Notes under the pieces: generated by a model
Told to the model about the DNA's origin: nothing
Seen by the model: only the letters and a program-made list of their open reading frames with translations
Databases searched by the model: none
Made by a program: the position numbers and the translations under genes
Shown here: positions 24,700 to 35,340 of the stretch, in pieces
Numbering within the stretch: the stretch's first letter is position 1
Layout: each line of letters opens with the position of its first letter
Assembly (NCBI RefSeq): GCF_016545825.1
Contig: NC_052619.1
Coordinates: 52,750,933 to 52,814,932 of the forward strand
Origin: Eucalyptus grandis
Taxonomy: Eukaryota; Streptophyta; Magnoliopsida; Myrtales; Myrtaceae
DNA: 64,000 nucleotides
Direction of reading: 5' to 3'

Positions 24700-27600
24700 T
24701 GTCACGCCCCGGTCCTCGAACACGTGCCCATCTCTCTCCGGTCGATAAAATTTCGCGACTTCCCAGGACAAGTCGCAGGACAAGTCGCCGACCCTTTCAT
24801 TTTATTGTACATGCGAAAGCGAATAATAAATCTCCTAATAGTAACCATCTCGGGATAGAAAAGCAGGACAATAGATTCACAAACAAAACACATCTTTATA
24901 TTCACACTAAGTCATATACAAAAGGTCAACAACGCAAAAAACTTCAAAAAATGATTGTCCAAAAAGAAGCTGACCTAACTGACCTACTCCTCAGGTCCCC
25001 TCAGCTAGACTCCAAATTCTTTGCTCTACGGCTCTGAAAATTTAAGCCCATGATGGGATGAGATATAAATCTAAGTGAGTTCACGCTCTAAACCTCGATT
25101 AGGAGGGTAATACATCTAGAAGTGTCATAACCACACAATCACACAACCATAAGGACTTACCACGTCTTAGGTCCACCCTGCAGGTCAGCACAGTTCATAA
25201 CACAAATGCATACAATTAATGCACATGACAGTTGAAACGCCTCAACAACTTAATTAATCACAAGGGTCCTGATTATAAGGCCAAACTATTATGATACGTT
25301 CTATACCATGTCATACAGTTTTGTCTCATAATCAGGTGCATCAAACTCAACTAATCATGCGTTCCGATTGTTAATTAAACCCCTCTAGGGTATTGTCAAC
25401 TCCTATGTTTGGCAGTCTACTGGTGTAGCCAGACATCGTCTCTTCCCCATTGAGCACGGCTACGTCACAAAGACGGCTATGCCGAAGGAGCTTAGGTCCA
25501 TAATCTTTTCTAGTTTCTTTTCTAATTTCTTTTTCAACCCTCTCTTTTGAAACAAACCTTTAGCAACCTCCTTTTAATTTTGTTCAAGCCTTTAGAAATA
25601 AATTCATAGGGGTTCGAGTACTCAAAATTAAACCGTCAAACCTTGCATGCACTTGGTTTAAAAATTTATTGTTTTATTGGGCAAGTAAGTTTTGGTGTTC
25701 GGACTCGGCATCTCATTTATTTTCAATTTAATAATCCAAAAGATCACTTTTTGCAATAGTAATAAACCATCAACATAGAACAATCATTCATATAACCTCA
25801 CGCGTAAGTCCTAAGCAAGCCAAAAGTCAACCACATCACCAAATAGACATGATTTAGCAAGCACTATACCAAGAACGACAACAAAATCACAACCGATCTT
25901 AAACGGCAGAAATCGGGCCACTCACGCGTCTCCAAGTTTAAATCTAAAAACCTAATCAAACGAGTTCAGAAAATTCTCAAATTTGAATATGTTATAAAAG
26001 ATACCTAAAAAACATTTTTAACCCAGGTCCTTCTAAATTAAGAGCAATAAATCGCTCAAATTAGTACAAAAACGGTGTCTGTTTCCATAAATCACGTTTT
26101 TCAAAACAAGCTTGGTTCGAGATCTAAAAATTATCCATTTGATCTTAAATTTGACTATGTTAGACTAGAAAATGTGACAAACAACTTTTCTGAAGAAACC
26201 ATTTTGAAATTCGAACACTAAAAGTTGATAAAAATTCATAAAATCTCAAAAGGTCACAAATTCCAGCATAGTCCAAGATTCTATTTGCAAATGATGGAGC
26301 TAAAATATCATACTTTGAAAACTATAAAAATCATGAGTAAAATATATGGTATAGTTGCAGATGTCTAAAACATTTCTTAAGAAGGAAGCAACCTCAAAAT
26401 CGCAACCCATTTTGATCTAAAAAAAAGGGCAAACGGCGAGGGTCCAGAAATCCGAACTATAGATTGTCCACTGAATTGGACTAATCCATCCTCAACAGTG
26501 CTAATCTCACTAATTAGATTAACATCAATCTATTTTAAGGTTAATCTAACTATTCTAAATTATCACTAATCTATTTTAAGCTAATCTAAACAACCCTTAA
26601 GTATAATTAATCTCCTAAGTAATGTTTAGTGAGTAAACTCACTAGTTTAGCGGTTCAGTGAGTCCATAGCGACAGTGATGTGACGGTGAGCGAAACACAA
26701 TCCCACAGTGACACCAAGGGAGGCTCGAACGATGCTGAAAACGGCCCCAGAAGTTTCTTCCCTTAAACTGAAACTCGATTCTGCTTTGGAGTTGGAGAGG
26801 CTGGATCAGTGGGCTGGTGGCGAGCTGAATGGGCATGGTTACACGACGCTAGAGGTGGGTGGCGAAGCTGAGGTGGTAGGTGGTGAGACAGTGGCTGCTC
26901 AGCTGGTAGGAGTGGAGTTGTTATTGTATGGTGATGATGAAGTTGCTGTGTTGACGCAGGGGAAGTGGGCGTTAAAGATGGAGTGCAGTGGGATGGTGTG
27001 GACGTGAGGCAACCCCAAAAGAAAGGAAATGAAGAACTGCAAAAGGAGGGATGGGTTGCTTCAGCTGAGGAGGTTCTGCACGTAAGGGGATAAGGGAGGG
27101 AAAAGAAAGGGGAGAGATGGATTGTGTGCATGAGGGGAGAGAGGAAAGAGAAGAGATAAGGGAGAAAGAAAAAGCAAAGGAAGAAGATAAGGATGAGGGG
27201 ATAATGGGCAGAGATGGTTGGCAACCAGGGAGAAGAACGCATGCAATGGGGGAAAGAAAAATCGGAGGAGAGAGACAAAGGGAAGTCAAGCTATCAACCA
27301 ATCTCATGCTTAGCCCAAATATCTTCTCATCATCACAATAACACCAAAGTCTTCTTGCCACTAAAGTCTAATGGCCATCCAATGGGAATTTTTGCCCTTA
27401 ATTCTCACAAATAACTATTTTTGGGCAGCAAAATAACCCATTTAAACTCCCATCCGAATTTCCACTTAATTTCCATTTTGTCCGAAAACCTGATTTTTCT
27501 GCAAAATTCCGAACTCGACGAAATTTTCCCAAAAGATGAGACGAGATCCTAAAAATGAGTCGTGATACGTTCGAACGTTCGAATCCCGAAATCGAATTCA

Positions 27601-28116
27601 ATTTCGTGGTTAAAATCGACCAAACGCGATTTTAACGCGATCTAACCTACTAGATAGCTTTTAGGAATTTCAACACATTTGACCCGTGGTTGATGATCTC
27701 AATCCACGTTTGTGCATCTCCGACTCGTAGTCAACTCTCGATTGTCGTAAAAATATCAAGGTTTCAATTACGTGTCCCAAGTGTATTATCGATAGAAAAT
27801 CGGGATATAGCCGTTCGACTTAAATATCGCAATCGTGCGGAACCACCCTCTATTTGACTACGTGTTTCCGTCGAATCAACTTATATCTGATCTCAACTCG
27901 ATTATACGGTGTCGTATTGACCCTTGCCAATTATCACGGTCGAGTAGTCGATTTCCGATCGAATTCTCAAGTTTGCTACGTTTATATCCCTTAACGGCTT
28001 CATCTAATAAATCAGTTAACTCAAGAGTGATTAACTCTGAGAAAAAAGACCATAAGCGCGTTGACGAAATGCCCATTTCATATATTCAAGACGAGGTCGA
28101 ATTTCAGGATATCACA
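24700..28116 (+). mobile_element. Long LTR-like element (probable solo LTR), 3.4 kb
   Basis: It begins TGTCACGCCCC and ends GATATCACA, giving TG...CA termini. The flanks GTATA (24695-24699) and CTATA (28117-28121) are an imperfect 5-bp target duplication. Length (3417 bp) and order of internal parts match the element at 48057-51463: terminal block, AT-rich middle, a purine/GC-rich stretch (26640-27280) and a terminal block with the phrase gacgaaatgcccatttca. No gag or pol coding is present, and the ORFs at 26642-27601 are low-complexity. The long size, termini and absence of an internal region fit a solo LTR from a retrotransposon with very large LTRs. Confidence 0.75.
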
Positions 28117-28359
28117 CTATACGTATGCCAGACAATTGTGTGTACTTCTTTACTAGTGATATTGATGATTATTTGTATTTATGAAGCATTCTACTTGTTT
28201 ATATAGTCAATTGTAAGACACCAATTAAAAGCTTTGAGATGACTAAATATGCCACAACGAGATGACAACGTGGTATATTTTCAAAATGATGCCGCAACAT
28301 GATCGAACATTGACAAAGTTAACAATATGTAGGGTTTGGAACTTATATAATTTACAACA

Positions 28360-30120
28360 AATAATAGCGTGTTTTTGTGTTATTCAACATCTAATGCATA
28401 ATACAAGATTCAATAGCAATTTCGTGGATGCTTCCGATGTAATTTGTTTGTTTGATAATCTAATCATGGTGGTTGAGAGTTTGATCTATCTAGGGAAGAA
28501 TGGACATAGAGTATTAGTGTGATATCATGAAATTTGACCCCTTTCAAAATATATGAAATTATTATTTCATCAATGCACTGATAGTTTAGGTCATATTAAA
28601 GTTGCATTTGATCGATTTCAACTGTGGATTTTAATCCAATGTTTATCGGATGCCCGACGGGGGTCCATATATTAAGTCGCGGTTGAGGCCGGATCGATGC
28701 TCCTTTAAAGAATGTCATCTAGGCGGGGGTTCTAGACATTGTCGTGTTCGATTAGGCGAGATGATGTCCAGTCATGCCGGAAGACCGCCAACCCTTGTGG
28801 TGGCCATGGCTTGAGAGGTCATAATAATTGGAACACGTGTGTTGGCAATGCGCATGGATATTATAGAATATGTTTTGATTATTAGTTATGCTTAATGCAT
28901 TGATATTGGCATATGTGATTAACTAATGTGCAAGATGCGCCAAGGCGAGGTAAGGATGCCTACGGGTTACTTGACAGCTTTAATATTTGTCTTTGGGGTT
29001 GGTTTCATAACCATGTTCATAGTTAAGGCAAAGCAAGGGTTGCTTTGCTATTGATTTACTATTGATATAATGTTGCATGTTTAGACTGCCTTCGAGATGA
29101 ATTAGCGTCCTAGTTGAGGCTTAGGTCATTAACTTGTTGAGACATTTATATCTCACCTCATTGTTGTTTAATATTTTTCAGGCCTGTAGTATGGAGAACC
29201 GTCATGCTCGGTTCGGGGTCCCTTTGGAGACGAGAGATTTGGGCTGGCATAAGTGAAGTTTAGATTAACCTTGACCTATTGTTGATTTTGTTGGTTGGTT
29301 AGAAGTTTCCGGTGTAAGGACTCATAATCACTATATTTCCTAGGGTTAATAGTAAATTTGTAATTGAAGTGTTTGGTTTGATGTTGTGGTGTTTTCTGTG
29401 CTATCCCTATTATATTTGTTATGATTGACTTGGTGTTGTTTATATTAAATGCTTCCGCTTGAGTTTAATTGAAAGATAAAAAGAATGGGTTGACAATGCA
29501 TTTTAAGACGTCATGAATTTATCTACTTTTGTGGGATGTTTGTGTGCTCGGGGGTTCAGGGCGTGACAATTAGCTTCCTCTATAATTACTCTATATAATT
29601 AGGAGAGGCGCATGTCATTATTGTCAGGCATCTCAAAATTAAAGATGTCCACACTGAATGCTTATTGTATTAGCACTGGGCTCCAACTTCATAGACTAAG
29701 TGAAAAAGAAGAAGAAGAAGATTCCTCTCATAACTAAGCTCGAAAATTGGTTCTGTTTTATATTGGTCCTAGAGACGTGCCCCTCCACTTTCCAATATAC
29801 TATTAGTGTCGAAAGTTTTTCTGCCAAGGACTTGTAGACATGGTGAGACCATTAGTCTATAGGAATTTCGAGTTGAAGATAAAATACCTATACACTGCTA
29901 TTCATTTGATGTGTTAAAATAAAAATTAAGTGCCAATATTGTAGACATTACCTTATGTATTGCTCGACGTTTGAATTGGATTTGAACAGGGGTATGAGTT
30001 TAAGTAGTTTAAATCTAGCTTCCACGACTCTGCCTTTTTGATTTGATCACCTTATGTGATTCAAAGATCCTATTGCTTTCAACATAATCTTAAGATAAAG
30101 TGTAAAACCAATTGATGATA
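28360..30120. repeat. Third, partial copy of block left flank (interrupted)
   Basis: Positions 28360-28517 and 29569-30120 together resemble 7220-7870 left of block A. Shared phrases include aacatctaatgcataat, atttcgtggatg and gagaccattagtctatagga. The intervening 28518-29568 is a mobile insertion. Similarity is lower than between blocks A and B, so this copy is older or less constrained. Confidence 0.6.
28518..29568 (-). mobile_element. Inverted, internally deleted member of the 3.4-kb LTR family
   Basis: Read on the minus strand it starts TGTCACGCCCTGA and ends CATGATATCACA, the same termini as the elements at 24700 and 48057. It is only 1051 bp long. A perfect 5-bp target duplication ATTAG lies at 28513-28517 and 29569-29573. 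It interrupts the third copy of the block flank. No coding capacity. Confidence 0.75.
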
Positions 30121-30211
30121 AGAGTTGCCAATCTAATGACCACATGGATAAAATGTCATAGGAGTTGGTTAACTCCTTCATTAATATATTGGTATGTATT
30201 TTTTTTTTTTT

Positions 30212-31254
30212 GGCAGAAGTACAGCCCAAGTGCCAAAACTTGGCATGAAGGGATACTTAAGTGCTAAAAGTTAGGAAAGTGACACTTAAGTGCCATCTCC
30301 GGTGAACCCCACCGGAAATCCTACATGGTAATTTTTTTATTATTTTTTTCATCTACGTGGCTCGCTAGAATGCTGACTCAACAAAAAAACAAAGAAAGGC
30401 AAAAATGACGTCGTTTTTAGCATATTCGAATATTAATATAAAAATTAATTTAATTAAATTATAAAAATAAATTTTTAATTTTTAATTTTTTTCCAAATGT
30501 GGGGAGAGGAGGTAGCGGCTAAGGGCTAAGTCCTCGCTGTTGGTCGGGCGAGGGCCGCTGATCCCGGCCAACCATCCCCACTCCGTCACCGGCGCTTCCC
30601 GGTGGCAACGGGGAGGTGAGGGCTCACGGGCCCTCACCGTCGATCGACCGGGAGTCGGTGACGCCGACCGATCCTCCCCCTCCATCGCTGTCCCTTCCCA
30701 ATGACGGCGGGGAGGCGACGAGTGCCTGTGAGCCCTCACCCAAATTTAGGGCGAGGGTCATGGCCCTCACCTAGATCCGGCAAGGGCTCATGGGCCCTCA
30801 CCACCCGTCGGCCGGGGGCAGCGACCCCGATCGACCCTCCCCCTCTGTTCTTTGTTGAGATCGCCGTCCCTTCTCTCGCGACAACGATGAGGGCTCGGCT
30901 CTCGATGTCTCCTCCCCCTACCTTTTTTTCTTCTTCTTTAATAATTGTATTTGTATTTTTAAATGTTTTAAATAAATTTAGTTTTAAATTAAATTAAATT
31001 AAATTTTATTTTAATTTTTTACCACGTTAGAGACAAAATAGCGTTTTTACATTTTTTTTTAGTCACATCAACGTGCAAAACGACGTCGTTTTGCACTTAC
31101 CTCGCCGGAAAATCGCAACGTTAGCATTTTGGCCGGATTGTCACTTAAGTGATCAATTTTGCTTCGATTTTGGCACTTAAATGTCATTTTCCTAACTTTT
31201 GGCACTTAAATATTCCTCCGTGCTAAGTTTTGACACTCCAAATGTTCAGCAGTC
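30212..31254. mobile_element. Terminal-inverted-repeat element with CACTTAAGTGCC arms
   Basis: The ends are inverted relatives: aagtgccaaaacttggca near 30230 and its counterpart around 31225-31240, each followed by inward CACTTAAGTGCC-type phrases. Both flanks carry TATTTTTTT, a plausible 9-bp target duplication that a T-run makes uncertain. The interior (30500-30900) is GC-rich with overlapping Arg/Pro-rich ORFs of no recognisable family. Size is 1043 bp and it carries no transposase, so it is non-autonomous, Mutator-like by target size. Confidence 0.6.
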
Positions 31255-31312
31255 TATTTTTTTTATAGTGTTGGTAAGTAAATTTCAGAGGAGTTGGTAA
31301 TATATTATTTCA

Positions 31313-32575
31313 GGGATAAGAATGCTTCAAATGCCAAAAGTTGACACAAAGGACACTTAAGTGCCAAAAGTTATGAAAGGTACACTTAAGTGTCACATTT
31401 GAAGAAAACGGATCACTTAAGTGCCACTCCGGCCAAAAGGCTGACGTGGCATTTTTCCGACAAATTTCCGACAAAGTGAACTCAAAACGACGTCATTTTG
31501 CATGCCGACGTGGCAAATAATGCAAAAATGATGTCGCTTTGGGTTGACATGGTAAAAAATAATATAAAAATTAAATAAATTAAATTTAAAATTAGATTTA
31601 GTTAAAATATTTAAAAATATATAATTTTAATAGTTAAAATATTTAAAAAATAATTTTAAAATTAAATTTAGTTAAAATATTAAAATTAATAATTTTAAAA
31701 TTATATTTATTAAAATATTTTAAAAATAATAATTAAATAATTAAATAATTAAATAATAATAATTTTAAAATTAGATTTATAAAATAATAAAAAATAATAA
31801 TTAAAAAATTTAAAAAAAATTTAAAAAAATTAAAATTAGATTTAGTTAAAATATTAAAAAAATAGATTAAAAATTAAAAAAATTTAAAAATTTAAGAAAA
31901 AATAATTTTAAAATTAGATTTAGTTAAAAAAATTAAAAAAATAACTTTAAAACTATATTTAGTTAAAAAAATTTTTAAAAAATAATTTTAAAATTAGATT
32001 TAGTTAAAAATTTTAAAAAATAATTTTAAAATTAAATTTAGTTAAAATAATTAAAAATAATAATTTAAAATTTTAAAAATTTAAAAAGGGGGCGGTGGCT
32101 GCCCTCAGCCACCGCCCCCGCTTTTTATTAATTTATTAATTTATTAATTTTTAATATATTTTTAAATTTTTAAATTTTTAAATTATTTTTTTTTTTTTAT
32201 CATTTTAACTAAATTTAATTTCAAAATTATTATTTTTTAATATTTTAACTAAATTTAATTTTAAATTTATTGTTTTTAATATTTTAACTAAATCTAATTT
32301 TAAATTTCATTTATTTAATTTTTATATTATTTTTTATTACATGAGCCCAAAATGACGCCGTTTTGCATTATTTGGTCATGTCGGCGTGCAAACGGCGTCG
32401 TTTTAGGCTCGGTTCGCCGGAAAAATGCCACGTCGGCATTTTGGCAGAATTTTGGCCAGATTGTCACTCAAGTGATCCATTTTGCTTCGATTTTGGCACT
32501 TAAGTGTACCTTTCGTAACTTTTGGCACTTAAGTGTCCATTTGTGCCAACTTTTGGCACTCAGGGTCCTTGTCCC
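31313..32575. mobile_element. Fold-back transposon with central GC hairpin
   Basis: Left end GGGATAAGAATGC and the reverse complement of the right end (GGGACAAGGACCC) begin long inverted arms rich in CACTTAAGTGCCAAAA. Flanks ATTATTTCA (31304-31312) and TTTATTTCA (32576-32584) form a 9-bp target duplication with one mismatch, which fits a Mutator-like element. The arms continue inward through AT-rich DNA with repeated attagatttagttaaaat units to a perfect stem at about 32088-32120 (GGGGGCGGTGGCT and its complement around a 6-base loop). The left arm is longer because of extra AT-rich units. No ORF. Confidence 0.75.
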
Positions 32576-32645
32576 TTTATTTCATTTAAATGTTGTTAAA
32601 TTTTTGTATGTGCTAGTAATTTATTTATGATTCTGGTAATAAGAG

Positions 32646-33000
32646 TTGGTAATTAACCACTTGACTCGTATGTCAGTGAATTCTTGATATTGCTGGTAAT
32701 TTTTTAACACTGGTAAAATTTGAGAGTGGGTAATTTAATACTTCCATGTAATGTTTGTAAATTCTTGACTGTGTTGGTAATATACTTATGACACTCGTAA
32801 AATTTTGTACGAGTCGGTAATCTACTACTTTATTGGCATGTTGGTAAATTTGTAAAGATGTCGGTACTTTACGCAATGATGAAAATTTTCGAGTTAATTT
32901 ATTACTTCATTGGAATGTCGGTAAAAAATAGATAATCTTGGTAATTTACTAATCACACTGATAAAATTTCATAAGAAATGGTAATTTCTGAATATTTTGT
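32646..33000. repeat. GGTAAT minisatellite, units of 80-87 bp
   Basis: About four and a half degenerate units start near 32646, 32729, 32816, 32896 and 32980. Each contains ggtaat, a central tcggtaaatt-type phrase and a tggtaaaattt-type phrase. Related pieces lie before and between the two inserted elements (30150-30200 and 31262-31312), so the array was originally continuous and has been split by both insertions. Confidence 0.65.
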
Positions 33001-33059
33001 CAGTCAACAACCAGAAGGTTTCAAGCTTGAAATACACTAGTGAATGGAAGAATAGCAGA

Positions 33060-33495
33060 GATGAGAGCTTGAGAGCTCAAGATCAGGATGCAAGAAGCCA
33101 AGTCTCCAATCAGACGATTACTACAATACTGTGGAATATTTGGAAGTCAAGAAACCAGGCCATCTTCAAGAATTGAAAACCAGAACCAAGCAACCTTGTG
33201 GAGTCTGCTTTAGCTGGGTTGAAGAGTTTCAACAGATGGAACCCAAAATCGAGCGAATCCAGTAAGACTAGAGGCGGATCATCACGATTTTGGAACCCAC
33301 CGCAGGCTGGAACACTAAAGATAAACATAGATGGTGCCTACGAACCTGGAGCTACTGGAGGCTCAATCGCTTGCGTCTGTCGTGATTCTGCCGGGAGGTT
33401 GGTGGACGGAGTGGTGTGAGCAGTAGCAGCGTCTTTTGCGTTCAGGGTTGAGGATCTTGCCCCTCCTGTAGAAGCCCTAACTCATATGTATCCTC
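33060..33495 (+). pseudogene. LINE-type RNase H (RVT_3) fragment
   Basis: The frame reads TILWNIWKSRNQAIFKN, then a stop, then an open part at 33198-33419 with FWNPPQAGTLKINIDGAYEP and SIACVCRDSAGRLVDG. After a TGA it continues AVAASFAFRVEDLAPPVEAL. This is the pattern of the RNase H-like domain at the C-terminus of plant non-LTR retrotransposon polymerases, including the first catalytic Asp (NIDGA). The stops and the absence of reverse transcriptase upstream mark it as a dead fragment. Confidence 0.7.
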
Positions 33496-35337
33496 AAAGA
33501 AAAGTGCTGCTGTGCTAAAAAAAGAGAAAATAATCATTTGATCAAATGGTGGCTGCCTATCAATCAACTATCAAGATAATCAACCCACCGGGACCACAAC
33601 CATCATTCACGGCGAGAATCCAAGGAAAATCTCGTCAAAAAAAGCAAAGTGATTATGAAGAGAAATAAAGCAATAAAAGCAAAGAAAAAGAAGATGGTTC
33701 AATCCTAACGTGGAAAAGAAGGCCCGCCAATGCTTTACTGTGTGCCTTTGATCGTCCAAGTCTTCGGAGACTTGGCTCATTCATGGGTGTGAATCTTTCT
33801 CGGAGTAAAGCTGGTTCATCATGGACGGTTGGTAGTCCAAGTCTTCGTAGACTTTGACTTTGCCCTTCTAATCGCGTGACGTTTCCCACGTTGGGCCACG
33901 TCTTTTATTTGGAGGTCGGTAGCTAATGCAGCTTGTAGTCTAATGATTGTATTTCGATGCAACCAAAAACCACATGTATACGACACTTTCGTACTTTCCA
34001 TTTAGTTAAATTAGACGGCATCAAACTTTTCTATTGATTGATGATATAATTGGCTAGACTATTTAAACATCAAAGTATTTATGAACAAATAGTATTTGTT
34101 TGCAAGTATTTTTTTTTTTATTTTCTAAATCAATTTTGTGATAATTAAACATTTCATGTTTCACGATAGAAAACAAAATCTCATTGAATTTGAAGGTGTA
34201 AAAATATTCCATTTTGAAATTCATAAGTTCTTAAGTCTTTTTAGTCATAAATCCGAGTGTGACCAAAAAAAAAAATCTAAGCTTAAAGTTATTACTCACG
34301 TTGATGAGTTTAAAAAAAAAATAATAATAATCTTGGGAAGTACGAATGGAAGATCAAATTTGCTTTCTAGTAGCTTTAGCTTTGATTATACTCCACTAAA
34401 TTTGTGTTTTAGTGATTGAAAGTCCAAAAGTCTCATCACAAATATTCAAATCAAACTCCTCCGTTCAAACCGAAATTAAGCTTCCTCCATTAGCTCAAAA
34501 GCTCATGGAAGAAGAGAACACGGATAGGATCCCATTGCCTGACTCCTACTAATGGAAAAGAAAGACTTTTCATATAGATGTAGGCCTTAACTATCTATAC
34601 CTTTGCTCTTTCCCACAGAAAAACTAAGTAACTACAAAGGAAGGTCATTGAACTTAGAAGCCAAGGGGGATTTGAGGAATATGCAGAGAGAGTCATGGGC
34701 TAGTTTGCTGCAAAATTTGGTCAATAAGAATGGTTCCTTGAAACATCACTCTAGCCTGTCAAAGTTGACAAATTATTGCGTTTCTTAACGCAAAAAATCA
34801 ATGGAATAAGTGGTGTAGAAATTTTGGGATTAAGATAAGCTTTTTCCCCCAATGAGTGGGTATATTCATTCAAAGTCAAGTCAACAAAAGCAGACATCAA
34901 ACTTCCAAGCAAGTTTTTTTTTTTACGCTTCATCCTAATTAAGGTGAACTCTAGACGATTCAATTTAATGGGTTGACTAGGCGCAGGCCCAAATTAACTC
35001 CTAAGCATAAAGCCTGATGGAATTATCAGGCTTGATCTTCATCAAAGCACTCCCCTAGTGATCAATCGAATTAAGAAAAGATTACATTTTATTTCGGGGT
35101 GAACCATCCTTTGCATTTAACTTGTTGTTAGTGTCAATAAATTGCTCGTCATGAAGCATTGTAGTTGAACTTAAATCCATGCATTGTTCTGATTATTATG
35201 CAAAACCCTACTAAATTAAAGTACATAAAACCAATGTGTAAGAATAGTCTTGTGTCATATTAAAACTTTGAGCCACTAACAAGTACGATAAATAAGCTCA
35301 TGAACATGATGTGACCTATTAGATCTCATCTAGAATT
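33496..35337. other. Intergenic, no gene recognised
   Basis: Short ORFs only. The phrase gtccaagtcttcggagactt at about 33756 recurs in similar form near 33836. Positions 34678-34775 copy the upstream flank of the block A TIR-NB-LRR gene (23365-23455). Confidence 0.5.
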
Positions 35338-35340
35338 TAA

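Noticed and set aside
26642..27414. Overlapping ORFs of 60-171 codons on both strands
   Set aside because: They are Pro/Ser/Leu-rich or Glu/Lys-rich products of a purine/pyrimidine-biased LTR stretch; the sister LTR does not preserve the frames.
30482..30997. Arg/Pro-rich ORFs on both strands
   Set aside because: They fall in the GC-rich centre of a terminal-inverted-repeat element and match no family.
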